A program made the position numbers and the translations under genes. Positions 35,650-47,745 of a stretch of DNA of 64,000 nucleotides are shown here, in pieces (position 1 is the stretch's first letter; each line of letters starts with the position of its first letter). The DNA is from Tolypeutes matacus (lineage: Eukaryota; Chordata; Mammalia; Cingulata; Chlamyphoridae), in contig JAKSZT010054324.1 of the NCBI GenBank assembly GCA_026826555.1, forward strand, positions 7,883,973 through 7,947,972, read 5' to 3'. Under the pieces are notes generated by a model, which saw only the letters and a list, made by a program, of their open reading frames with translations, did no database searches and was not told the DNA's origin.

Positions 35650-36990
35650 GATGAAAAATTCTTTTTAGCATCTCTTGTAGGGATCGTTAGTGGTAATGAA
35701 CTCTCTCATTTGGTTGATCTGGGACTGTCTACCCTCATTTTTGAAAGACAGTTTGGCCAGATGTAGAACTCTTCATTGGCAATTTTCTACTTAGAGCACT
35801 TTAAATATGTAATCCCACCGCCTTCTTGCTTCCATTGTTTCTGATGAGAAATCAACATTTAATCGTACTGAGCTTCCCTCATATGTTACATGTTGCTTCT
35901 TTGTTGTAGCTTTCAAAATTCTCTCTTTATCTTTGGCGTTTGACAGTTTGATATAATATGCCATAGGGCCTATTTGAGTTTATCCTATTTGGAGTTCATT
36001 GAGCATCTTGGATGTGTATATTTGTGTCTTTCATTAAATTTGGGATGTTTTTAGCCATTTTTAAAAATTGGAATATTCCCTCTACCCCTTTCTTTCTTTT
36101 CCTTCCGTGATTCCCACGTTGGCATGCTTGATGGTGTCCCACAGGTTTTTCAGGCTTTGTTTACTTTTTCTTCATGCTTTCTTCTTTATGATCCTCAGAA
36201 TGAATTATTTTACTGTCTAATTTTCAAGATTTCTGATTCTTTCTTCTGCCGGCTCCAATCTGCTGTTTTACCCCTCTAGGGAAGTTTTAATTTCAGGGAC
36301 TGTGGTCTTCAGCTCTATTTGAATCTTTTTCATAATTTCCATCTCTCTATCGACATTCTCTTGATTTACATCTTTGCCCATGTTTTTCTTTAGCTTTTTG
36401 AGCATATTTAGGACTATTTTTGTAAAGTCATTGTCTGCTGTGTCTCAGGCCTGGTTTTCTTCACTGATAGTTTCTAATGCTGTAATCTTCTCCTTTCCTT
36501 GGGATATCAATTCTTGTTTTTTTTTTTTTTTTATGTTTTGTGAATTTTTTGTTGAAACCTGGATATTTTGGTATCTTAATGTATTATTGCAGCAATTTAG
36601 AATCTGAGACATCTCTTACTTAAGCTTGTATCCAGCTAGGATTTAGACAGAACTTACCTTTATTGCCTGGGTACTGCATTCTATGTCCTATAGTTCACAA
36701 TCCCTTATGCCAAGCATCATAACTTGTCTACTCTCCCACAAAGTTCTGTAAGAAAGTTCTGTGAGCTGCATACTACACACAGGGCAAGTTGTTATATGGC
36801 AAGTCTCTCAACCCATTATAGGACAGAGTCCACCAGATATTCATGCTCCCATTATGTATGCAAAGATTACTCTACTGCCTCCAGATTCAGGACAAGGAAT
36901 CTGCACTGGCAGTGTGGTTCAGCTCTGGGCTGAACGAATGAAGGGTAGAGGGCACCAGCCAGGATCCTAGGATATCCTGCCACTTTTAAG
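35650..36990 (-). mobile_element. L1-delta: older minus-strand L1 ORF1 and 5' region
   Basis: From 35650 the sequence is again ORF1-type on the minus strand (words for the C-terminal and RRM region, e.g. 'gatgagaaatcaacatttaa' at 35845), running through the coiled-coil region to about 36600. A 5' UTR-like segment follows to 36990. It is more degraded than L1-gamma. L1-gamma's 5' end abuts its inter-ORF region. Confidence 0.7.
35690..36600 (-). pseudogene. L1-delta ORF1 remnant
   Basis: The order of motifs on the minus strand matches ORF1: coiled-coil (36100-36600), RRM (35880-36090) and C-terminal domain (35700-35880). No frame longer than about 80 codons is open and I could not read a continuous protein. 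Confidence 0.6.
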
Positions 36991-36994
36991 TAGT

Positions 36995-37009
36995 CTTTTT
37001 TTTTTTTTT
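36995..37009 (-). repeat. Poly(T) tract
   Basis: A run of 14-15 T, possibly the tail of a minus-strand retroposon whose body I cannot identify clearly (37010-37145 is AT-rich and low in complexity). Confidence 0.6.
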
Positions 37010-37054
37010 ATGGGTAAAAATCAAAATTCTCACAATACATACAAACATTTGCAA

Positions 37055-37145
37055 AATGATATATAAATATATATGCATATATGTGTATTTGCTTACAAAA
37101 ATGTTATATATATATACATATATATATATATATACATACATATAT
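37055..37145. repeat. AT-rich tract with (TA)n runs
   Basis: Alternating 'atatatac' and 'atatat' words fill most of this stretch. It borders the 3' end of the next element. Confidence 0.8.
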
Positions 37146-39112
37146 TTTAAGAGGTGCTTAGATTACCCAAAATACCACACGGAACCCACTGGGATTCCCA
37201 TGTTGCCCACCTCCCACACCTCCCACCACATCCCACACAAACTTCTCCCACAGTGTGGCCCACCACCCTCAATGAACTTACACATCCTGGAGCCTTGCCA
37301 CCAACCATAGACCACAGTTCACACTGTAGACCACACTCTCTCCCACTCAGTTCTGAGTGGTGTGTGCTGATTTAAAATGGCCTACATCCGTTGCCACAAC
37401 AGTACTCCCAAAGAAGTACTCCCAACTCCCAAAGAAGCCCCTGTATTTCAACTGCTCATCCCCTCCCTACCCCAAAAGTGTCAAGTGGCCACTGACTCCA
37501 CCTCATTGTTATAATTTCTTGCATTGCTAGAATCACCATATGTGAACAAGAGAATACCATCAAGTCCACTCTAGCCCATAGTTCTTCCCCCAATCCTGAG
37601 GGGACTGGGATGGTGATGTCCACTCCAACTCCAAGTGAGAGAGGGCTTATATCCCATGGATATGGTGGGTGGGATGATCCTGCCTGCAGGTGCAGGCCCT
37701 CTCCATTCCCTGGGATGGCCATTTCCCATCGTTGTCTCCTCACCAGGTGACTTGGATGAGTCCATTGAGCTGTAGGGTAGGAGTTGCAGCCCCACCTAGA
37801 TTTCATGCACACCTGGCACATAGGTAGGCGGGAGGCTCCAGTCTCTGGAAGTATACCTAAGAAACTCCAGCATCACATGTAGGTTTGAATAGAAGGGACT
37901 GGTGAACCATGTGCAGGGAGGACTTATTTGAGTCTAATTCTGTCACTCTCAGGAGCACAGATTCCAAAATAGAACCCACTGATAAGGCATCAGTCTCATA
38001 TCCCCCCTTATATAGGACCAGGGTGTCTCTGGAGCTCTCAGGAACCCCACTGAGTGGGGTGATAGGCACTTAGATGTTCTATGAGCTCCTACTGAGATGT
38101 GCGTAAGAGTTACCTCTGGGATGACCTCCCAACTCTCTTTGAAGTCTCTTAGCCACTTGAACTCATTTGTCTTTATCATTTCCCCCTTTTATTCAAGGTC
38201 TTTTTCCAGTTGTTTTGCCAGTTGGCACTTGGTATTAATCCCTCGTTGCCAGGGAGGCTCATCCCGGGAGTCATGTCCCACGTTGGGGGGAAGGTAATGC
38301 AATCATATGCTGAGTTTGGCTTAGAGAGAGGCCACATTTGAGCAACAAGGAGGCTCTCAGGTGGCAACCCTTAGGCACCCCACAACTGCAGGCTAAGTCT
38401 CATTTACAAGAGCAAAGACTCACAAGGGTAGTCATCAATAAAAAAAAACACATCAGTGGGTCATCCTATTTTGACAGGCACTGTCCCTACACTCAGAGGA
38501 CTATTGTTGCTCCCTTGGAGACTGTGGCAGAGCTCTCCAGGCTAGGAATTCAGATTCCCTCTTTTATTGTGTGATTATCCACCCATCGTGACCATGCCCC
38601 ATCCCCCGATCCTTTGAAAGATTTTGTATATCTTTTATGTATATTCGGATGAACCAATCCCCACGAAACCCCCCCCAGACACCCCCTCCAATAATCTCCC
38701 GCAGTACCCATTGTAACCCTTCTGTGATCCAAATCCTCCATGAACATTTAGTCCATAAAATAATCAAATACACTTACTAGGAAAAAGAAACAAGTGTGAT
38801 AAGCTTACATGCAAGAGACAAACATAAGGAAACTCAGGGGAAAAAAAAAAAGAGAGAAGGAAAAAAAAACAAATAATCAAACAAAGAACAAAACAAAATA
38901 AAATATAATTTGTGGATTGGGACATTCAAAAAAATGGGCAAAAAAGCAAAGGAAATGCCTTTAAAATATATATATATACCTGTTACTGCAGTCTTTTTAC
39001 TGTTTTCTCGAGCTTTGACAAAGATGTGCCTGACAGTTCTTTCTGGTTGTTCAAAACTTCTGTGGGGGAAACAGTGCCCTAAACTATCTCACTCTACCAT
39101 CTTAAACAGGTT
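37146..39112 (-). mobile_element. ORF-less L1-derived element, copy 1
   Basis: The left 1.6 kb is a diverged, GC-richer version of L1 3' UTR unit A on the minus strand ('gattcccatgttgccc', 'gatggtgatgtccactcc', 'agggaggctcatcccggg'). An A-rich stretch lies at 38830-38900. The last ~130 bp (38985-39112) is a 5' module that on the minus strand reads 'aagatggtagag', 'cccccacagaa', 'ttgaacaacca', 'ctgcagtaaca'. The same module caps the element at 61812-63385. No ORF1 or ORF2 sequence lies between. I infer a non-autonomous L1 derivative. Confidence 0.65.
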
Positions 39113-41892
39113 CCTATCCAATCTTTTTAGGTTTTCATGTCAAAAATTTGGAGTCAAACTCATCTACACTCATTCTTTCATATGACACATCCTTTTCATT
39201 TGCAAATAAAGCCAACTTCAACTTCAAAATAAATCCATAATCTGGACACTTCTTATCACTTATGTTTTAGTTTGAATTTAGCCTAGAGACAGACTTTGAG
39301 ACAAGAATTTGAGTATAAGTACTTTATTGGGAGATTATTTCAATAAACACCAATGGAAAGGAAGGCAGATAGTAAATGGTGTAGCATCAAGTAAATTACT
39401 ATTATAGGCATTTGGAGTTTAATATCACTGGGAAAACTAAGAACCAGAATAAATACATACATCAGAGTTATTCCACTCAAGGAATGAAGGAAATGTGGTT
39501 TTTATACACCAACTGTTGTCTGTGATTATTTTAGAGTTGGTCCTATTGGATGTTAATTCCTTGGCAATTCTGTTTATGTGTAGTGGATTTCAACAGCCAA
39601 AGCTATCCCTTGGGCAAAAAGATTCATATATTGTGTTTGGGAATTGAGATGCCATTCACTGAAACAGATTCTACAACAGAATAAGCCTAGAACTATTCAG
39701 ATCCACTTTTACCCAATATCAAATTTAGTTAATCCTAGTTCTGTGAGCTGCATAATACACACAGGGCATGGATTTTTTAAAAAATCTTTTCTCAAGAAAA
39801 TAGTTAAAACAAGATGGTCATGGAGTCAAGCCACAGTCCCTTTTGCTGCAGATGGCCCTGAGGCTGTATTTGATATTCATCGTCTCATTCCTCATTCAAT
39901 CATTCTAGATTTCCCTCACACTCAGCCTGCATAGTTGCTTCCTGAGAGGTTGCCCAATACCTTCATCCAAGAGAGACATGCCTTAGTTATTTTGTCATTT
40001 GGGGGTTATCGTTACTGCAAATGCCTACTTAAAGCTATACTCAGAAGATATGGAAGCACCTAGAGGCACAATAACAAATTCTTTTAGTTAAGACATAGTC
40101 CTCCCACCCCATTAGATATCAGCAACCATATCGTCTCATGATAATCAGGATTAATCTACTTATCCAATAGAGGGTTCTGTAGTCATTTCCCCATTGTTGC
40201 CTTTCCTTCACCATAAAGTAGAGGGCTAACAGGACAATATTATGAGGGATATCATGAAATGAAATCAGACATTTTGCAAGGCCTTGGATAGGGTGCTGCT
40301 GACCTTCACTATTGGTTGGACTGAAATCTTTTCCAAGTGTTTTAAACCTGGAGCCCTGCAGGGGCGTCTTCTCATGGTGAAGACAGAGATATAAGAGGGT
40401 AAGTTCAATTGTGCAAGCAAATTTTAAGCCTTTGCTTGTGTTGTATCTGAAAACATGCATTGGCCAAGGCTAGTCATATAGCTGAGCCAAAAGTTAAGGG
40501 ATAAAAATGTATACTAGTTCCATGAAGGATGGCAAGTGGATATTTTTGTATAGTCGAATCTATCTCAGTCTACCCTTTTGTTCATAAATATTCATAACAC
40601 CTCCTATGCTAAATATAGTTGTCCCTATTTAAGTCTCCTCAAACTCTTGGTTAATTTTTTGCATCAGACTCAGCAGGAATTCACTATCTACATTAGGTCC
40701 AGATGTTGCTCCTCTTGATCTGGAGATCTATGAGCTAAAAAATTAATTTATCTGCCCCCCACAAATCCAACATACTGTGGTGGAATAGGGGAATGGGATC
40801 CTCAAGAAACATTTTCCATATAAGTAGAGGAAAATAGGAAGATAAAGGAAATAGTACATAGCATTTATGATATCCCTCTGAGCAAACCTTTTCAGGGGTC
40901 TTTACCTAGGATATAAAGAATATTGCTTGACTAACCCCTGATTCTATTTTCTGGGAGTGGCTTCTGAGTCTATTATTTTCCATGACTTCCTCTAAAGCTA
41001 TTTTATTTTCTAGCATCCTTGATCATTTCTGAGGAAAGAATTTTTGAGTCCACCCTTACGGTGGTGAGGCAAGTCTCTCAACCTGCTTCTTGAGATTGGG
41101 AGTTGTAGGCTGAGAGGTCCTTTTACATGTCAATCAGTCTCAGTCACATTTAGTCCATGTTGGCAGAGTTTTTATAACTATATATCTCTCAAATACTTTA
41201 AAAAGTATATTTGTTACATCTATCCCCACAATTCTATTTCAAGACATAAATCTCCTTCTAGAGTCAACCATTTGCATACTTAGGCATCTAGGATTCTGTG
41301 GGAGTACACCCTTAATCATTCTAGGAGTTCTTTTGTTTAGCTGAATGAATAGACAGAGCTTGAAACTAATTTGGTCACAAGTCTTAACAAAGGGTCTTAT
41401 TGCCACACCTTATTTGATCTTTATTTAGAAGGTATGTCTTTCTGGAATCCCCTGGATTTGGTGAGATTGTATTGTCTATACCTTTATTTGTTCAAAAATA
41501 TTTAAATTTTCCAACCCTGCAGTTTATGCTTTTTCAATAATATTCCCCCTACATTCTACTTGCAAAGTAGCCAATCCTTTTCTGAACTTATCTCATATTT
41601 ATAGTGGTTTAGCAAATTCACTATTAACAAACACCTCATTCTTTCAAAAGTTATCATTGATATCTCCTCTCAATTCTACCAGTTCATTGCACACATGTTT
41701 TGCTAGCAACAGTTTTGCCAATGTTGCTTCTACATAACATGCATGGGTCAGCATTTCTATCCTTATATGTCAATTTCATCACCATTTTCCCCAGTCTCAT
41801 ATAACAGTTTATTCCCTGCCCAATGTCTAATTATCAACTAATGTCACATGTTTTAGATATCTGGTACCTACTGCTACCCAACAAGACACCAC
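39113..41892. other. 2.8 kb without a recognised gene
   Basis: No reading frame over about 110 codons, and I can assign no repeat family with confidence. Isolated words (39733-39770, 41063-41080) recur near 36750-36800. This could be an old retroviral internal region or unique DNA; I cannot decide by eye. Confidence 0.4.
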
Positions 41893-41907
41893 AAAAATCA
41901 GTGGCTT
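41893..41907 (+). repeat. Target-site duplication, left copy
   Basis: 'aaaaatcagtggctt' is perfectly repeated at 42280-42294 around a 372-bp insertion. Confidence 0.9.
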
Positions 41908-42279
41908 CGAGAGAGGGGCAACTGCTGGGGAATTTCCTCCCAAAAGCCCTATTAACAAAAGCAAGGGGTTGTGTCAGGGCTTCTTTCAAGGAGTCCCAGA
42001 AACCTGTGACCTAATCAGGGGATTTTAGACAGAGTGGGAATTCCTCAACTAAATTGAACTTTTCTGCACTATTCCCATGTTGTTCCTCCACCATTTGCAC
42101 TACATTTCTGGCTTGATCCCTAGTCAATCCCTGCTAATGTAAAAAGCTTCTAGTCCTTCAGGTGGAATTGTCACATCAAAACAACAACAACAAAAAATAT
42201 ATATGTATATTTCTTTTTTTGTCTCATTGCTACTTACCAAGAAAAATACTAAATTATTTAATTTTTAAAAGTAAAAAAA
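41908..42279 (+). mobile_element. 372-bp retrocopy with poly(A) tail, source unknown
   Basis: The insertion ends in a run of A residues (42273-42284), has a perfect ~15-bp target duplication, and its left junction ('ccac/aaaaatcag') gives a TTTT/GT-type nick on the other strand. These are marks of L1-mediated retroposition. The body (41908-42180) does not look like a SINE or any L1 part I know. It may be a 5'-truncated processed pseudogene or a retroposed non-coding transcript. The last 100 bp before the tail is A/T-rich. Confidence 0.75.
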
Positions 42280-42294
42280 AAAAATCAGTGGCTT
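42280..42294 (+). repeat. Target-site duplication, right copy
   Basis: Partner of 41893-41907. The ancient repeat interrupted by the insertion continues to the right ('aaaatagccatcatttattc'). The first few A residues cannot be told apart from the tail. Confidence 0.9.
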
Positions 42295-42399
42295 AAAATA
42301 GCCATCATTTATTCTTGCTCATGTCTGTGAGTCAGATGGGCATGAGCTGATTTAGGCTGGGCCGAGCTAGACAACTCTGCCTCAGTTTTCTCCCCGACC

Positions 42400-42592
42400 T
42401 TATCCTCATCTAACATTCCACATATTTTCTTATTAAATTTCTTTGTTTGCACTCTGTATCTACTACCTTCCCCCCAACCCCCATCATATAAACTTTGCCA
42501 GGGAAAAGGATTTTGTTTGTTTTATTCAAACAAATTCTGTACCTCTGGTACATAAGTATCACTCAATAAATATTTGTTGAAATGAAAGAAGC
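42400..42592 (+). repeat. L2-like 3' end
   Basis: The block 'gccagggaaaaggattttg', then 'tctgtacctctggtacata', then 'cactcaataaatatttgttg' at 42570-42590 is the usual L2 3' end order. Confidence 0.55.
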
Positions 42593-44164
42593 AGTTTTAG
42601 AACCTAGTTACTGGAACTGACCCAGAACTTGCTTTCAAATTTCTGAAGTGGAAAATAAACATTTCTCTTAGGAAATTTTAAAGCCCAATTTAATAAGAGA
42701 ATGTTTTTCTTATAACTATACTATGGTATCCTCAAAGGTAGAATGTGGTCAAATTTATAGCATCAATGCAGGCATGGTTCAGTCAGGTTGTTGTATTTTA
42801 TACCATGATATTTTATTTATTAAGTAACATATACTCTTTCAAAATCAGAACTTTTTAAAATATATTCTTCCATGGGTCCCTTTTCCATGGATCCTTCCAC
42901 ATAATATAGGCTTACTAACTATTTTCTAAATTAAATGTACAAATTTGAGGATAATCTGTTTGACATGTCTATTATTCCATTATTTACAGAGTTTGATTAT
43001 ACTAAGTACTTTTGTTTCATTTTCCTATACCAAGTCTTCTCTTTTGTAATTATTTTTGACATTTGTGTTAAGCTTCAGAATGAAATTTACAAATGTTGTA
43101 GACATTAGCTCTTCTGTTTACTTATTACATTTATTTTTGTCATTTATTTTATTCACATATTTTACATTATTTTTTATTATAGCTTAGACTTTCTCCTGTT
43201 TATCAAAATAACTGATGCCCAATATGAAGTACAAAATACAGAAATGCATGAAATAAAGAGGAAACATTACTATTATTCCTACTCCACAAATGAATGTTAA
43301 CCACTTAGTATATAATGTATGTTTATTTATATACTTAATTTATACCATTTATTTCTAGGAATATACAAGTATGTACTATTGTTGCAATTTTATATGTACA
43401 CATAAGAATAGGTACCTTACTATGGACATAGTACTATATAATTTAAAGATAATATTAAATGTCAAATTAAAGTGGCTGCAGTTCTTTTTATATTGGTTAC
43501 TATCATCAGACTTGTATATCATTTTTAATTTTCTAAATATTTTTATTTGTATATATTTTTATGCAAAAATATTAAGATATGTTTCTACTACTCCTTAGGA
43601 ATAAATCCAAAAGAGTAGCAGATATGTTGGTGGGCATTTTGATACCTATGAAAAAATAAGTTGTCTTATAGTGTTTGAAACTTGACAACTATGAAAACTA
43701 TGAAGACATAAGAGAAAGAAAACTAAAGAAATCCTAACTTTTTTTATAACAAGTGTCTATGAGATGAAAGAGAAGAAATAACTCATAAGTAATATAGCCA
43801 TGAACATGTTATCCCATTCTTTTCTTTCATTAAGATAAATGTCATAATAGATCATTTCTCTGCTTCTGTTTTATATATTCAATGTTTATTTTTCCTACTT
43901 TATTCTTTGGGACTCAAATTACTTTAGGAAGTAGTAAGAGAAAATTGAAAGTATTTTGGAATGTGTAGGACTATAAAATTCAGACTGTAGTTAAACCCTT
44001 AATAACTTGTGAATTATGTCATCTGTGAAATAAAAATGGATGACAAACTCAGCTGTGTGCAAAATAAAAGTATTCTTTTCTTAAAAGAAGAAAAAAATGG
44101 CAGTTTTCTTCTAGAGTCATGATCAGCTTTACATCTTCAATGTTCTTTGTTGGAAGATTTTTTT
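42593..44164. other. AT-rich intergenic DNA
   Basis: No gene or clear repeat. Parts (about 42790-43660) vaguely resemble degraded L1M 3' UTR but I would not assign it. Confidence 0.4.
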
Positions 44165-44655
44165 TAATATATACTTTTTAATTTTTTAAAAAAGACACTT
44201 AGATTACATAAATGTTACATAAAAAATATAGTGGATTCCTATATGCACTGCTCCCTACCCCTCCCATATTTTTCTCACATTAACAACATGTGGTACATTT
44301 GTTACAATTGCTGAACACATTTTGGAGCATTGACACAAGGTGTGCATTATAGTTTACATTGTATTTTACACTGTCTCCCACACACTTTTGTAAGTAATGA
44401 CAAGATATATAATGGCCTGTATCTGTCATTGCAATGTCATTCAGGACAATTCCCAAGTCCCAAGAATGTCCCCATATTACATCTATTTTTCATCTCCCTT
44501 CCCTCAGAACCTCCTGTGTCCACTGCCTCCAAACAGTTGTAAAAGTTCTTCTATTGCTAGAATCACATTAAGTCTATAGTAGAATAACAGTAAGGCTCCT
44601 CTAGTCCATCATTCATTCCTCAATCCTGAGGATTCTGGGATGGTGATGCCTAATG
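44165..44655 (-). mobile_element. 5'-truncated L1 3' end (unit A only)
   Basis: It starts at the T-rich left edge with 'gacacttagattacataaat' and follows unit A for about 490 bp to 'gggatggtgatgcc'. Truncation inside the 3' UTR is typical of short L1 insertions. Confidence 0.8.
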
Positions 44656-44955
44656 AACTATAAAGTATATCTTAGATTCAATAAATGTACTATTTTTAAT
44701 AGAATCTGTGATTCAAGTACTAATTTCTGGTGAGTTAAATCCACTTGGATGACCTCGTATTGGAGAAGTAAGTCAGTTTTTATGTATTGAGATTTTTAAA
44801 ATAAGGAACTGATTGCTCTGTCATATGTATAGACTAGATTTTCTGATAAACAAAGAGATTTCTTAACAGAAATCCATCATGTATTGTTGCCAGTACTGCC
44901 TATTTGATACTTTATTTTCTCTGAGATGACTAATAGACATCCCAAATTTGAAATG
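44656..44955. other. Unique DNA
   Basis: Nothing recognised in this short stretch. Confidence 0.4.
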
Positions 44956-44959
44956 CCCA

Positions 44960-45310
44960 AAATAGAACTCTTATTTTTCCCAAACCTGTCTTCCCACATT
45001 TTTCCCATCTCAGCAAATGATATCATCCTTTATCCAGATGCCCAAGCCAAAATTCTGAGAGTCATTTTGGGTTCCTCCCTTTTGTCACTTCAAACCTTGA
45101 ATAAGTTCTATTAATTCTATCTCCAAAATATATAAAAAGCTGACTACTCTTGTCTCTTCCATGAATGCTTTAATTCAAGAGATCATATCTCACTTGGACA
45201 ATTGCAATTTACTCTTAACTGGTTTTCCAGATTACACTCTGGCCTACATACAAACCATTCTCTACATGGACTCGATTGATTTTTTAAAAATAATAATATT
45301 ATGTCACTCT
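44960..45310 (+). repeat. L2 ORF2-derived fragment
   Basis: Words in order: 'atgcccaagccaaaattctg', 'tcattttgggttcctccc', 'ctatctccaaaatatat', 'acttggacaattgcaattt', 'ctaactggttttccag'-like, 'cattctctacatgg'. This layout is that of the late L2 ORF and 3' region. The frame is destroyed. Confidence 0.6.
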
Positions 45311-47090
45311 TTTCCCCACCCAATCCCTCTCTTTATTTAAAAAAAAAAAACAAAATAAAAACACACAAAACTCTGAAAATTGACCAAATTATTTTGGATA
45401 ATATTTTCCAATATCATGGTTTTATTTTTATCATGATTAATATTATAATGTTCTTTTTGGCTCCATATATGTTTCAAGACCAAATTAGGACTGCCTTGAG
45501 GTAAAAAGTGGAGCTTATAGTGGAGAAAAATTCTTCTATGTCCTTTGGTAGGACAGCCTATATACAGGTTTTTAAGCCTACTAAACAAACATTCAGATAG
45601 AAATTAAAGAAAAAAAAGATTCTAAAACAAAGCACAATTTTAAATTACCTGAGATTATTTGGTAATTAAGACATTTTACATCCAAGATCATCTTGGCAGT
45701 AGAATTCAATGGGTGTTTAACATTTTGTTTTCAGAAATCTTTTCCTTTTGTGTTGAATATTCATATTAAACTTGTAAAAGTCATATCTGTAGAACATTCT
45801 TTCCTAAGACTTCTGATAATCTTTTATATTTTAATTATTAGAAATTCTAATTCTTAAAAAGATATATATGGTTCATCAGCTGATGGTTCTGGGTTTACTC
45901 TGGCAGTCAATTTGAACACTTCTGTTAGTAATACCCAGAAAATAAAGTGTCTCGGTGAAATTTCAGGTCAGAAGCAATCCATTTGCATCATGTACATATA
46001 GTAAAAATTAAATTGATATGTAGCAGAATTCAGCATTCTGTTAAACATTTATCACTACCACTAACCTATCAAGATCATCTTTGGAAATCTCAATCCAAAG
46101 ACTTTGTTCTCTGTTTTGAGCCCCATTTATTTTCTCCTGGGGGAAAATGGCCTCTTTTTAAATTCTTTTTTCCATGAAATATAGGAGTCTACACTATGTG
46201 GTTCAATTTATGGCTGCTATTCAATATTCTTATGATTAAATTCTCAAATTCAGTATTTTGTCCTTGTGAAGCTTCAAATAGCCACTAACAAAACTCTTGA
46301 AGAATAGCCTATACATAGTTATGTTTAGAAAATAGAGAAAATTATTTCATAATTTTAATGAATCAAACTTATATAATTACATTTATTTATGCATTGTCCC
46401 TTCTTGTCTTTTTTTCATATGGATAATTTAAAGAACCATTCTCCTAATGTTTGTCATTTATGGTTCTTAAAGTTTTCTTTACTATATACTCCATTGAATA
46501 TCTTTTAAAAAGGCTATTTACTTTCCAATTTTAAAATTAGATTTGTACTCTGCTGTTTTTACATAACTAGGTAATATGAAAATCACTTTGTGTTTAGTCT
46601 TAGAATTCTTCTAGCTTCTGAGTACACCATTTTGTATAGGTATGCAAACTTTTGTGTAAGAAAAATATAGAAAAAATTTAGGATCGAATGCAATAGAATT
46701 GAAATTGGAGGTATCAGTATAAAATCATGGGTTTTAAATATCTATACGTATATTTGTTCTGTTTAAATAGAAGGAAATACATACACACAGACATATATTG
46801 TTATAGGTATAGTATGTATGTATATTCAGCTTTGTCTGCTGAAAATCTGTAGAAGAAGCAATTATGCTCTAGTAACAATGAGTATATCTAGCCCTCAGAT
46901 CTTGTTTTTTTTTTTTTTTACCAAGTTCTATAACTGTTAGTGATAAGATGCACCGAGAAGAATACAATATCACCTTTCTGGTATTCCTCTTAAAAAGGTA
47001 CAAATTGAATTGAACTATGAAGAACATCAGAATAACCCAGACTGAAGCACATTCTACTAATGACTACTCTGTACTTTTCAAAATATCAGT
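45311..47090. other. AT-rich DNA without a recognised gene
   Basis: An A-run at 45339-45350 and a T-run at 46903-46920 are the only low-complexity tracts. I see no gene or named repeat. Confidence 0.4.
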
Positions 47091-47094
47091 ATCA

Positions 47095-47745
47095 TGAAAG
47101 AAAAAGAAAGACAGAAGGACGTTCCCAGGTTGAAGGAGTCATGGAAACTAAATGCGAGGTTTAATCTTGGACCAGACACTGGACCAATAAATATGTATAT
47201 ATTGCTATAAATATTCGTGAAAAAAATTGGAAATTTTCAAGGATGTATGTAGATTAGATAACACTATTATATCAATGTTATTTTCCTGATTTTGTGGTTA
47301 TCTTAATTTCTTTGTTTATAGGAAATATACACCAAATATATAGAGGTAAAGGGGCATCCTGTTTCTATGTCTATGTCCATGCCTATGCCTATCCCTATCC
47401 CTATCTCTAACCCTGTCCCTAACCCTACTCTCTCTCTCTCTCTCTCTCCCTTTCCCCTTATCCCTATCTCTATCCCTGTCTCTATCCCTATCTCCATCTC
47501 CATCTCCATCTCCATCTCCATCTCCATCTCCACCTTCATCTCCATTTCCATCTCCAACTCATCTATCCAGACATGCAGAGGGACGTTCAGGCACACATTC
47601 AGACAGACAGAGACAGAGAGAATAATTATGTAGTAAAATATTGACATTTGGTTAACATGGGTGAAAGGTACATGGGAAGTCTTTGAACTATTTTTTAACT
47701 TTTCTATAACTCTGAAATTATCTCAAAATAAAGCTTTAAAAATGC
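47095..47745 (+). repeat. Old L1M-type 3' end, split by a microsatellite
   Basis: The left part ('tatcaatgttattttcctga', 'gtggttatctta') and the right part ('gggtgaaaggtacatggg', 'ttctataactctgaaatta', 'tcaaaataaag') are adjacent pieces of old L1M 3' ends. The C/T-rich microsatellite lies between them. Confidence 0.55.
47365..47562. repeat. (CYATCY)n / CCCTAT-type microsatellite array
   Basis: A hexamer-phase array: 'ccatgcctatgcctatccc', then 'ctaaccctgtccctaaccc', a (TC)n run, and 'ctccatctccatctcc' runs. The minus-strand frame 47647-47303 reads as Glu-Met and Gly-Ile dipeptides only because of the period. Confidence 0.85.

Noticed and set aside
37456..37821. 121-codon minus-strand frame with Trp and Gly-rich sequence
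   Set aside because: It lies in the GC-richer 3' UTR unit A of the ORF-less L1 derivative. Equivalent frames in other copies are not conserved.
47303..47647. 114-codon minus-strand frame rich in Glu-Met and Gly-Ile repeats
   Set aside because: It is a translation of the hexamer microsatellite; the opposite strand is open too, and there is no gene context.
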